From IMG/VR virus record IMGVR_UViG_3300046000_003224, positions 1 to 24,290 of that record: a DNA stretch of 24,290 nt; one strand, 5' to 3'. A program made the translations under genes and the position numbers. Origin of the DNA: a virus. The first letter of the stretch is position 1. Every line of letters begins with the position of its first letter. Below the pieces are notes generated by a model, which worked only from the letters and a program-made list of their open reading frames with translations, did not search any database and had not been told where the DNA came from. Shown here piece after piece: positions 6,678 to 13,180 of this stretch.

Positions 6678-8806
6678 TGCTCAATCCCCGGTAAAGCCTG
6701 TGCCGACGGCATGTTTGGCACGATGTCGCCCATGTCGATTGCCGCAGCGATGGTTCCCTGCACGATGTCCTGTATCTGTTCAGGCGTCATGGCCGGCTGC
6801 GTGACTTGAATACGCTTCGTCTCGGCTTCGTAAGCCTTGATCTGGCTGTTCTGTTCGTCAATCGCCAGCTTTTGCATGTCATAGGACTGCTGAAGCTGCT
6901 GGATCAGCGCCGTCGTCTGCTCCATCTGGTTCGCCATATCATTCATCTGAGCGCGCATCATCTGCGCTTCCGGCGACTCGTCAGTTTTTTCCAGAACCTT
7001 CGGGTCCAGAATACGAGCGAACCGCGCCGCCATTTCCTGCGCGCCCGGCCAATCCATGTTCTTGATGAACAGATCGCCCGCCACAGACCAGAGCTGCGGA
7101 TTTGACTGCAAGATCATGGACATGCCGTCCATGGCTTCCTGCCGCTTGGTCATGTAGCTAGGGCCGGTCGTGACCATTACATCGTAAAGACCGACGTTCG
7201 GGTTATAAATCTTGTCGATTGTCTCGCCCGTGATCGGGTCCTTAATGACGCGCACGGCTTCCGGTTGCGTCGGATTGATCTTCACCATTCCGATCTCGCC
7301 GTCGATACCTACAATGCGAGCCACCCGCTGTGTGTCGTAAATCTTCGGGATAAGGTCAACCAACTGCCGCGTGATGTATCGAACCGCACGGCTCATGTTG
7401 TCTACATAGTGAAACGTAGACGTGTCGCCTTGCCGCTCCCGTGCCAGAATAGCGCGACCCGTTCGTTCGTTGCTGGTAGCGCCAATAGAACTGTCGTATT
7501 GACCCGTGGTCGCTTTGATGTCTTCGCCTGCGCCCATCTTGGCTTGGATAAGCCCAGTTTGGGCCATCGGCGGCTGAGCGCGTTCCGGTAGTGGGAGAGT
7601 ATTACCAGCCCCGTCGGTGACATCCGGGTTAACCTCCAAATACGGCCAGTTGTTCGTATTGGCCGTTTTCCATTGCATTTCATACCCTTCGAACTGGCCG
7701 CCGTAGCCGATGAAGGGGGCTTTCGGGGCCAGCGCCAGCATTTCTGCCTCTTGGCTAACCCAGTAATTATACATGCGCTGCGCGTCTTTCGCGTTGCGCA
7801 CCAGACCGCTGATGTAGAGCTGCCCGTCTACCTCGAATTCGTTGCCGATGACGCGCACGACCGGTATGTTCTTACCCGCCCAGTCGCGTTCCTCCAGCAC
7901 CTCATAGCCGTTCGTCTTCAGCCACTTGACCTGCCGGCGGTCGCTCTCGCGCGAGCGCAGCGGCTTGCCATAGGCGGCCTTCAGCCGACGGTCCTCGGGC
8001 GTGCCGTCGAACGCCGTGATGTTATCTGGGTAAAGATTAAGCGTGTGCTTCTTCTCTTCAACGTAGAAATATTCAGCGATGCGGATGGTTTCCTGGCTCA
8101 TCCACATACTGAGCATCTGGTCGCCCACGCCCTGCGCCATCATTGTCGAGATGGGCGTCGCGTCGGGGTAAAGCCGCTCATATTCCTTCTTGGGAACGTC
8201 TTCCGTGATGAAGCAATACCGCGCGTCCGAGCCGCACGGATCCTCGATCATCGGGTCCATATAGACCGAGAAGCTGTTACGAACGCGGACGATCTTGATG
8301 TCCTGATCGAAGCTGTCCTCGCGGCAATACTCGGTAATCAGCCGGATATAGCCCTCGCCGTATGTGACTTGGTTGTCGCAGGCCGTATCATAGGCCACGT
8401 CGGCGTCGGACAGATATTCGATGTGCTTGATGATGCCGTCGAACACCTCGGCCACGGCCGGATCGGCGTTCTCGTCAGCCGGGATGACCTTGCCCTGCGG
8501 CCGGTTCTGACGCTGCTCGTTGGTCACGAGCCGAACGTGCTGCGGCAGCTTGTTGATGGTCAGGCACGGCCGCGCGTTGATCGTCTGACCCTGCACTGCG
8601 CCCCTGGTCGCCAGCACGTCAGCCGGCCACTGCCACTGGTTGTCGGGCGAGCCCGCCATAAACCGCAGATCGTCCAGCTCATCTTCACGGGTGTCGCTAT
8701 AGGCGGCTTGAGCCACCGTAAAGCGATGGCGCATGGTGGCAAGCCGTTCGTCGCCTTCATCGGCGCTGGCGACCTTCCCTGCGTCTCTTACGTCACTTGC
8801 AGCCAC
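6674..8806 (-). CDS. portal protein, P22-like
   Basis: At 710 aa it is close to P22 gp1 (725 aa). Early residues carry the P22-type landmarks: FMAGSPDNQWQWP near 48-60, then RPCLTINKLPQHVRLVTNEQRQNRP near 78-102. Further on come the stretch around DNQVTYGEGYIRLI and GATSNERTGRAILARERQGDTSTFHYVDN. The C-terminal ~130 residues are helical and rich in Gln, Met and Ala, like the portal barrel. The protein forms the dodecameric DNA channel at one head vertex and docks terminase. The start is a GTG with an AAAGG site upstream; it overlaps the end of the 51-aa gene by 14 bp. Confidence 0.95.
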   Translation of the reverse strand: MAASDVRDAGKVASADEGDERLATMRHRFTVAQAAYSDTREDELDDLRFMAGSPDNQWQWPADVLATRGAVQGQTINARPCLTINKLPQHVRLVTNEQRQNRPQGKVIPADENADPAVAEVFDGIIKHIEYLSDADVAYDTACDNQVTYGEGYIRLITEYCREDSFDQDIKIVRVRNSFSVYMDPMIEDPCGSDARYCFITEDVPKKEYERLYPDATPISTMMAQGVGDQMLSMWMSQETIRIAEYFYVEEKKHTLNLYPDNITAFDGTPEDRRLKAAYGKPLRSRESDRRQVKWLKTNGYEVLEERDWAGKNIPVVRVIGNEFEVDGQLYISGLVRNAKDAQRMYNYWVSQEAEMLALAPKAPFIGYGGQFEGYEMQWKTANTNNWPYLEVNPDVTDGAGNTLPLPERAQPPMAQTGLIQAKMGAGEDIKATTGQYDSSIGATSNERTGRAILARERQGDTSTFHYVDNMSRAVRYITRQLVDLIPKIYDTQRVARIVGIDGEIGMVKINPTQPEAVRVIKDPITGETIDKIYNPNVGLYDVMVTTGPSYMTKRQEAMDGMSMILQSNPQLWSVAGDLFIKNMDWPGAQEMAARFARILDPKVLEKTDESPEAQMMRAQMNDMANQMEQTTALIQQLQQSYDMQKLAIDEQNSQIKAYEAETKRIQVTQPAMTPEQIQDIVQGTIAAAIDMGDIVPNMPSAQALPGIEQ

Positions 8807-8948
8807 TTGACTTGCCTTTCTTGGCCGCAGCCTTGCGCTTTACGTCGTAGGCGATGGCAAGTGCCTGTTTCTGAGGCTTGCCAGCGGCCATCTCAGCTTT
8901 GATGTTCTTGCGAAACGCGCCCTTGCTGCTGCTCTTGACCAGAGGCAT
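8793..8948 (-). CDS. conserved 51-aa basic phage protein
   Basis: The ATG overlaps the stop of the preceding 56-aa gene (TAATG) and the end overlaps the portal start by 14 bp. The product begins MPLVKSSSKGAFRKNIKAEM, then AAGKPQKQALAIAYDVKRKA, and finishes with a Lys/Ala/Ser/Cys tail. The KAFxxNIxxEMxAGKPQKQALAIAY pattern is one I recognise from many phages, where it lies near the terminase and portal genes. It is very basic and probably helical, so nucleic-acid contact is possible, but no function is established. Its tight packing between terminase and portal genes supports real expression. Confidence 0.85.
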   Translation of the reverse strand: MPLVKSSSKGAFRKNIKAEMAAGKPQKQALAIAYDVKRKAAAKKGKSSGCK

Positions 8949-9118
8949 TACGTCACCTGTGTTACGGTTACAATTATGGATGGCGTCTCAGGCCGCGCCG
9001 GGTTGGTCCCCGCCGCGGCATTATACTTAGCCCGGCCCTTGGCCGTCAGGCCAGCGCCTTGCTTGGTCGGCAGCTTCTCGCCGCGGCCAACCGCGAGGGA
9101 TACGGACTTCTTAACCAT
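8948..9118 (-). CDS. conserved 56-aa phage protein, DUF6321-like
   Basis: The ATG overlaps the terminase stop codon (TAATG). The core reads GEKLPTKQGAGLTAKGRAKYN, split here as LPTKQGAG and LTAKGRAKYNAAAGTNP. It matches the short phage family usually noted as 'LTAKGRAKYN' proteins. Related proteins I recall continue with a Lys/Arg-rich segment and a C-terminal Cys motif. This one instead ends in a hydrophobic tail (SIIVTVTQVT), so the C-terminus may be replaced or shortened. The two TAATG junctions with terminase and with the 51-aa gene indicate translational coupling by re-initiation. Function is unknown. Confidence 0.8.
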   Translation of the reverse strand: MVKKSVSLAVGRGEKLPTKQGAGLTAKGRAKYNAAAGTNPARPETPSIIVTVTQVT

Positions 9119-10644
9119 TAAGAGGCCATCCAGCCAGAGGAAATAGCGCCGCTAGCATACGCCGTGCGCGGCCTATTGTCTACGCGGGCCTCTCTGTGCG
9201 CTACGGGGAAAGCGAAAGTAATGGCTATCGCGTCTGCGGCGTCGGGGCTGGCGAGTCCACGGGCTTTCATATCTTTCTTGCTCTCCAGAAAGATCGTCCC
9301 CTTCGAGTCCGGCTTCATCATCGGTCCCGTCAGGTCGCTCCTCAGAAACCGGTCCTTCGGTATGCTGGCCGTCTTCAGCCATTCCTTCATCGCCCCCCAC
9401 ATCTCAGCGCGCTTGTTCCCATACATCAGCGGCTTGATGCTCTTATTACCGAAGTTGACGCCTCTGATCCTATACCGCTGCTCTTTCAGCCGGTCGACGA
9501 CGCCCGCTCCCAGACCACCTTCATCGATCACCACAAGCTGCGGACTGAACTCAGTTATAACGTCGATTACCCGGCCGACCACTTCCATAGTGTCATCGCC
9601 GCGGAACCGCCGGATGGACAGGATGTCCCTCCCTTGGCGTATAGCGATCACCGTCGCATCCGCCCCGAACCGCGCCGGGTCCACCCCCACGACAATCGGT
9701 GCCGATGGGTCCTTAGACGGCGCTCGCGCCATGGCTTCGTCAACGAGCAAGGTTCCGATGAACTGATCGTCGGAGGCGTTGGGGAACTCACCGTAGACCT
9801 CGACGTGGGCGGCGCTGGAGTCGGGTCCGTATTCGTCAATGATCTGCTGGTAAACGGCCTTGTCAGTTCCTTCCACACTTCGGGCGTCGACAGTCTTGGT
9901 TCGCCAGAACTCTCGCTTGCTGTTGAAGCACTCATAGAAGTAGCCGCTGTTACGGCGAGGGTTGCTGAAAGCAAGCCAAAAACGATTAGGCGTGTTCTCT
10001 GTGAAGAAACCACTAGCCACTGACCATATGCCATCGTCGATACCACTCGCCTCGTCGAACACCAGCATGACGCCGGCGAAGTTGTGGACGCCCGCGTAGG
10101 CGTCGGGGTTCTCGGCCGACCACAAGCGCCCCTCAACGCCCCAGTAGCGCGTGCCCAGCTTCAAGTCGCGCTCTACCAGCTCAGCAATCCACTTGGCCGG
10201 CAGCACGCGGGTGGCTGATACCTCGAACCAATGGCTGTTCAACGCCATGCTCAGCCACTTGGTGATCTCGGCCCAGGTGACGCTGCGGAGCTGCGCCTCG
10301 CTGTTGGCCGACACGATGGTCGTGGACCCGATCCGGGTCGTCAGCATCCAGATGACCAGCCAAGAGACTAAAGCAGACTTACCGATGCCGCGGCCCGAAC
10401 TGGTCGCCATTCGGAACGTATTAAAGTCCACCTGACCGTTGTTCGCCCGTATGTGGTCCCGCAGCTCGGTCAGCACCTCGCGCTGCCACTTGCGCGGCCC
10501 TTGGTGATGCTCCAGCGGCGTGCCGGGCTTACCCCAAGGAAACGCCATCCTCACGAACGTCAGTGGGTCGTCCTTGACCTGCGACGCCCAAAGCGTCGCC
10601 ATGAGCTTCTGTTCGTCCGTCGCTGAGAAGATCGGCGCTTGCAT
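9118..10644 (-). CDS. terL: terminase large subunit
   Basis: The 508-aa protein (P22 gp2 is 499 aa) shows both terminase domains. The ATPase has Walker A GRGIGKS at 84-90 and Walker B MLVFDEA at 193-199. The RNase H-like nuclease has Asp322 in VGVDPARFG, Asp374 in VVIDEGG, and Asp468/Asp471 in the SPDAADA segment. It packages DNA into the procapsid through the portal and cuts the concatemer. The first ~115 bases overlap the end of the small-subunit gene in another frame. The chosen ATG at 10642-10644 has an AAGGGAT site upstream. Met15 is a possible later start, still ahead of the conserved FAFPWG-like region. Confidence 0.96.
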   Translation of the reverse strand: MQAPIFSATDEQKLMATLWASQVKDDPLTFVRMAFPWGKPGTPLEHHQGPRKWQREVLTELRDHIRANNGQVDFNTFRMATSSGRGIGKSALVSWLVIWMLTTRIGSTTIVSANSEAQLRSVTWAEITKWLSMALNSHWFEVSATRVLPAKWIAELVERDLKLGTRYWGVEGRLWSAENPDAYAGVHNFAGVMLVFDEASGIDDGIWSVASGFFTENTPNRFWLAFSNPRRNSGYFYECFNSKREFWRTKTVDARSVEGTDKAVYQQIIDEYGPDSSAAHVEVYGEFPNASDDQFIGTLLVDEAMARAPSKDPSAPIVVGVDPARFGADATVIAIRQGRDILSIRRFRGDDTMEVVGRVIDVITEFSPQLVVIDEGGLGAGVVDRLKEQRYRIRGVNFGNKSIKPLMYGNKRAEMWGAMKEWLKTASIPKDRFLRSDLTGPMMKPDSKGTIFLESKKDMKARGLASPDAADAIAITFAFPVAHREARVDNRPRTAYASGAISSGWMAS

Positions 10645-11035
10645 CCAGAACTATCCCTTCGATCACCCGCTGTTTCGCCTCTTCCAGCGCCGCGGTAATA
10701 GATATGGTCTGATTAACCTCAACCTGCACGGACTGCGGCGCGGTCCATTTATGGGCATACTTCAGCATGTCCATAGCGGCCTTGGTGTCGCCGCTGCGGG
10801 CTGCGTCCATCATAATGCCCGCCAGCTCAGCCTCGCCGTCAGCGCGGCCGCGCTGCTCGAAATGCTCTGCGATAGGGTCGAGCTGCACAAGCGTCCGATA
10901 CTCGTGTGGCGTGAGCCCCGCCGCCAACGCCAGCGAGTCACCCTTCAGACCTTTCTTGGCCGATTCATAGATGCGCGTCAGCACGGCCTCAGTGGCCTTT
11001 ATAACGCGCGGCTCGTAAGGGAGAGAGTCAAACAT
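10529..11035 (-). CDS. terS: terminase small subunit
   Basis: The 168-aa product lies directly upstream of terL and is the first gene of the leftward late operon. Residues 25-65 (ESAKKGLKGDSLALAAGLTPHEYRTLVQLDP in outline) form a helix-turn-helix-like segment as in many phage small terminases. The middle part contains AARSGDTKAAMDMLKYAHKW, a hallmark stretch of this group. The protein would recognise the packaging site and regulate TerL. The last ~38 residues come from DNA that also encodes the TerL N-terminus and look low in secondary structure, so this tail may be an extension beyond the usual end. No good Shine-Dalgarno sequence precedes the ATG; the leader is very AT-rich. Confidence 0.85.
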   Translation of the reverse strand: MFDSLPYEPRVIKATEAVLTRIYESAKKGLKGDSLALAAGLTPHEYRTLVQLDPIAEHFEQRGRADGEAELAGIMMDAARSGDTKAAMDMLKYAHKWTAPQSVQVEVNQTISITAALEEAKQRVIEGIVLDASADLLSDGRTEAHGDALGVAGQGRPTDVREDGVSLG

Positions 11036-11075
11036 ACTTTGTTATAGCACTTTTTTAAAAAATTTCTTGCTGACG

Positions 11076-11125
11076 CTGCGTATTTTTAAAAATAAAAAAT
11101 TTTGCGTAATGCCTGCGTATTTTTA
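11076..11125. repeat. 13-nt direct repeat in AT-rich terS leader
   Basis: CTGCGTATTTTTA occurs at 11076-11088 and again at 11113-11125, 37 bp apart, flanking a tract of A and T runs. Both copies lie in the untranslated leader of the leftward operon. Role unknown. Confidence 0.7.
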
Positions 11126-11218
11126 CAAGGAGATCCCTCGGCCCAGCCCCCCCCGTCATGCGCGACTGCCACGCTTACGCACGGTTGCGTGCGCTGCGGC
11201 TTGGTCCATGCTTGTTAC

Positions 11219-11247
11219 ATTATAACATTACATCACTTGTGCGTAAG
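11219..11247 (-). promoter_or_regulatory. leftward (late operon) promoter candidate
   Basis: On the minus strand there is a perfect TATAAT (11219-11224) preceded by TGT, which gives the extended -10 form TGnTATAAT. A weak -35 (CTTACG, 11242-11247) lies 17 bp upstream. It would give a leader of about 175 nt before terS. The first palindrome (11259-11273) lies just upstream of the -35, a place where an activator or repressor could act. Confidence 0.6.
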
Positions 11248-11258
11248 TGCCCAACCTC

Positions 11259-11273
11259 TTGGTAGTCTACCAA
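11259..11273. promoter_or_regulatory. operator-like palindrome, copy 1
   Basis: TTGGTAG-T-CTACCAA is a perfect 7-bp inverted repeat around one central base; with flanking C and G the arms extend to 8 bp. It is the twin of the palindrome at 11341-11355 and has the size and symmetry of a dimeric helix-turn-helix repressor site. It lies 12 bp upstream of the leftward -35. Confidence 0.65.
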
Positions 11274-11340
11274 GACGCCAACACGGTTGCGTTTTAGGTA
11301 AGCCTCAAATCGCATAACAAACGCGAGCGCAACCATAGTT

Positions 11341-11355
11341 TTGGTAGGCTACCAA
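11341..11355. promoter_or_regulatory. operator-like palindrome, copy 2
   Basis: TTGGTAG-G-CTACCAA has the same arms as copy 1 and differs only at the central base. Flanking T and A extend each arm to 8 bp. Centre-to-centre distance to copy 1 is 82 bp, about eight helical turns, which would place both on the same DNA face. A degenerate relative (TTAGGTAAGCCTCAAA) lies between them near 11295-11310. Confidence 0.65.
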
Positions 11356-11430
11356 AGTGCAAAGATTGCACACCTACCCAAAACCTACCCGCCTACCAGC
11401 GCAAAAGAGGGTGCGGTAGGCGAAAGTAGG
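11343..11430. repeat. cluster of CCTACC/GGTAGG hexamers
   Basis: GGTAGG occurs at 11343-11348 and 11415-11420. Its complement CCTACC occurs at 11373-11378, 11384-11389 and 11392-11397. A one-mismatch copy, AGTAGG, lies at 11425-11430. The group at 11384-11397 and that at 11415-11430 face each other as an imperfect inverted repeat. The hexamer equals the half-site of the two palindromes, so one DNA-binding protein could occupy the whole region. Confidence 0.6.
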
Positions 11431-11481
11431 CGGTTTATGCGGTTTTAGACCGTCTACGAAAACGCGCCACAGTTTTACTAT

Positions 11482-11503
11482 TATATTAGCATATTCTAAT
11501 ATA
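11482..11503. repeat. AT-rich 22-nt palindrome
   Basis: TATATTAG and CTAATATA are perfect 8-bp inverted arms around a 6-nt spacer. The element lies in the most AT-rich part of the intergenic region, followed by T-rich DNA to about 11545. It could be an easily melted element of an origin or a regulator site. It does not resemble an intrinsic terminator, since it has no GC in the stem core. Confidence 0.5.
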
Positions 11504-11604
11504 TTACTTTTCAACCTTTTTTTATTTGTAATACAGCATATTTAGCATAACGCCTTGATATCAGGGCGCCTCCGTTGTTTCTTCCGCCACCTAACAAAAG
11601 CCTA

Positions 11605-11633
11605 TTGACTTGCCTCTTCCTTGTGCCTATACT
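11605..11633 (+). promoter_or_regulatory. rightward early promoter, sigma-70 type
   Basis: TTGACT (11605-11610) and TATACT (11628-11633) are separated by exactly 17 bp, each one mismatch from consensus. Transcription would start near 11640, about 20 nt ahead of the first small gene of the rightward operon. This is the best promoter in the window and probably uses the host RNA polymerase immediately after entry. Confidence 0.85.
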
Positions 11634-11660
11634 ACACAAATCAACAACGGAGACAGTCCA

Positions 11661-11744
11661 ATGCTAACAACCCTCGAAGCCCTGCAAACATTCGCCGCGT
11701 GCGGTCTGATCGCCGCGATCGTCGCCGCTATCGTCACGCCCTGA
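11661..11744 (+). CDS. 27-aa hydrophobic membrane peptide, first gene of early operon
   Basis: ATG at 11661 follows a GGAGA site and lies about 20 nt after the predicted start of transcription. The frame encodes 27 residues. After a short N-terminus (MLTTLEALQTF) it has one continuous hydrophobic segment (AACGLIAAIVAAIVT), long enough to cross a membrane once, and it ends in Pro. The next gene begins one base after its stop. Placement as the first gene behind the strongest promoter, with a proper ribosome binding site, supports a real gene. Its function is unknown; it could also be a leader peptide for the following gene. Confidence 0.6.
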   Translation: MLTTLEALQTFAACGLIAAIVAAIVTP

Positions 11745-11745
11745 C

Positions 11746-12291
11746 ATGCGCGTTCTCATAGCCTGTGAATTCAGCGGCGTTGTCCGTGACGCATTCACAC
11801 AACGCGGGCACGTCGCCCTGTCCTGTGACCTGTTGGCGAGCGAATCGCCGGGATTGCATCATCAAGGCGACGTGCGGGACGTGCTGCATGACGGCTGGGA
11901 TTTGATGATAGCTCACCCGCCATGCACTCACCTAGCGGTATCAGGCGCGCGTTGGTTTAAAGACAAGCAAAAGGAGCAAGAAGAGGCCTTGGCGTTTGTG
12001 CGCCTGCTATTGGATGCGCCGATAAAGCGCATCGCGTTGGAAAACCCTGTGAGCATTATATCCTCGCGAATCCGCAAACCCGATCAAATCATACAACCTT
12101 GGCAATTCGGGCATGGTGAAACGAAAGCGACATGCCTTTGGCTAAAGAACCTGCCGAAGCTGCGGCCGACGAACATCGTCGAGGGGCGCGAAGCGCGAGT
12201 ACACAAAATGCCACCAAGCGAGAATCGGTGGAAAGAACGTAGTCGAACCTATCAGGGCGTCGCGGACGCCATGGCCACACAATGGGGATAG
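11746..12291 (+). CDS. mini DNA cytosine methyltransferase-like protein, 181 aa
   Basis: The N-terminus MRVLIACEFSGVVRDAF resembles the AdoMet-binding motif I of C5-cytosine methyltransferases. HPPC at 57-60 corresponds to the catalytic PC motif IV, and ENP at 99-101 to the ENV-type motif VI. The C-terminus (ERSRTYQGVADAMATQWG) resembles the end of the catalytic fold. A typical C5-methyltransferase has over 300 residues with a target recognition domain; here that domain is missing. Proteins of this length and layout recur in phages and are usually labelled methyltransferase. It may modify DNA with relaxed specificity, act on another substrate, or have lost activity. An early-operon position fits modification against host restriction. 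Confidence 0.75.
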   Translation: MRVLIACEFSGVVRDAFTQRGHVALSCDLLASESPGLHHQGDVRDVLHDGWDLMIAHPPCTHLAVSGARWFKDKQKEQEEALAFVRLLLDAPIKRIALENPVSIISSRIRKPDQIIQPWQFGHGETKATCLWLKNLPKLRPTNIVEGREARVHKMPPSENRWKERSRTYQGVADAMATQWG

Positions 12292-12293
12292 AA

Positions 12294-12611
12294 ATGGAAC
12301 TGGAATACATCATCACGCTACACCGTGACGGCGCGCAAATCTTCCGTGCGCGCGTCCCGGCCAAACAGTGTGGGGACCGCTTGGGCGGTCTGGTGGGCGA
12401 CTACCACAACGGTCTGCCCTATCAGCCCGATCCTGACGTTATCCTGCTAAAGCTCCCGCACGCCTACCGTAAGGCGTTCGAACGCTCGCTAGGATGGTGG
12501 CAGGCTCACTTCCCAGGCTCACGCCCGGTCCCGCTAAAATGCGAGCTGACCAGCACCAAAGGCTACGGGATAGGCGTGCTGTTCGCCACGCCCGACTGGC
12601 CGGTTGTGTAA
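12294..12611 (+). CDS. hypothetical early protein, 105 aa
   Basis: I do not recognise the family. The ATG at 12294 lies three bases after the methyltransferase stop, with GGGGAT just upstream. An in-frame ATG at 12282 inside the preceding gene would add four residues and is less likely. The product has an N-terminal strand region (LEYIITLHRDGAQIFRARVP), a Cys at about 24, and a Trp-Trp pair in GWWQAHFPG. It looks like a small soluble alpha/beta protein with no membrane segment. It lies in the rightward operon, so an early role in host takeover or regulation is plausible, but nothing specific can be claimed. Confidence 0.7.
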   Translation: MELEYIITLHRDGAQIFRARVPAKQCGDRLGGLVGDYHNGLPYQPDPDVILLKLPHAYRKAFERSLGWWQAHFPGSRPVPLKCELTSTKGYGIGVLFATPDWPVV

Positions 12612-12653
12612 TATCGGCATATACTGTAACAAACACACAAAGGAGAAAGTAAA

Positions 12654-13178
12654 ATGGACGATAGATTGAAAGAAACCGGCCGCAGCGCGTATGCGGCTAT
12701 CGAGGAAATGGTTGACGCGCTCAACGTCGACTATGATCGGCTTATGGAGCTTCGAGAGGAGCGCCAAGCGTTGCTCGACATGATTGCGGACGCTGAATCG
12801 CACGAGAAAGCCGACGCGCGCGCCGAGCTTGCCCAGTGGGACGAAGAGAACAAAGACGAACTGGACGAACTAAGCGCCGACGCCGGAGAGTGTGTAAGCT
12901 TGGAAGAGGCGCAAACGCGAATCCAGGAAGACGCGCTATTAATCGAAGTCCGCAGCGGGTGGTGCGCGCTGGGCGACACGCTAGAGGCGGGGGAATTTAG
13001 CATTCTGATAGCCACGGGAGGACCGGCCGTGTGGATTCGCGGCGAGCTAGACGACAACCGCGAGCCTTCCCGCGCATGGTTAGAGGTTCAGGACTGGGGG
13101 ACGCCTTGGACGCGCTACTATGACGCCTCGCAAGAGGTGCTGCTCGCCTATGCGCGTTGTTTCTGTTTCGGAGAGTAA
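12654..13178 (+). CDS. conserved phage hypothetical protein, 174 aa
   Basis: A strong AAAGGAG site precedes the ATG. Residues 1-85 form a charged, likely coiled-coil helix pair (MVDALNVDYDRLMELREERQ, then a Glu/Asp-rich run). From about residue 85 the pattern becomes a compact domain with RIQEDALLIEVRSGW, LIATGGPAVWIRGELDD, and SRAWLEVQDWGTPWTRYY. I recognise the 'IRGELD...WLxxQDWGTPWT' pattern from many phages and prophages, where it is uncharacterised. Those relatives usually also have the acidic helical N-terminus. No catalytic motif is clear. The gene is followed after two bases by the XRE regulator. Confidence 0.8.
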   Translation: MDDRLKETGRSAYAAIEEMVDALNVDYDRLMELREERQALLDMIADAESHEKADARAELAQWDEENKDELDELSADAGECVSLEEAQTRIQEDALLIEVRSGWCALGDTLEAGEFSILIATGGPAVWIRGELDDNREPSRAWLEVQDWGTPWTRYYDASQEVLLAYARCFCFGE

Positions 13179-13180
13179 AC

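Larger units (their letters stand above)
11036..11660. other. intergenic control region and candidate origin
   Basis: This is the only long gene-free stretch in the window, located between divergent operons. From left to right it holds: AT-rich DNA with a 13-nt direct repeat (11076-11088 and 11113-11125); a C-run near 11148-11156; a leftward extended -10 promoter; two matching palindromes 82 bp apart; clustered CCTACC/GGTAGG hexamers (11343-11430); an AT-rich tract with a 22-nt palindrome (11482-11503); and a near-consensus rightward promoter. Repeats beside AT-rich DNA, plus a DnaA domain IV-like gene in the rightward operon, are compatible with a replication origin. No consensus DnaA box was found, so the origin call is inference; the promoter-region call is firmer. 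Confidence 0.6.

Noticed and set aside
7673-8902. 409-codon open frame on the plus strand
   Set aside because: Antisense shadow of the portal gene; composition is rich in His, Val and Arg without a family pattern.
8948-9118. Reading this stretch as non-coding spacer between terL and portal
   Set aside because: Two short frames with TAATG overlaps and recognisable phage patterns occupy nearly all of it.
11102-11317. 71-codon frame in the intergenic control region
   Set aside because: Cys/His/Pro-rich with no family resemblance; it runs through the C-run, the leftward promoter and the first palindrome. A competing ATG at 11158 is equally unsupported.
12597-12625. Second promoter before the 174-aa gene (TATACT at 12620-12625)
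   Set aside because: The -10 is good, but no -35 hexamer is recognisable at 16-18 bp, so it cannot be separated from chance.
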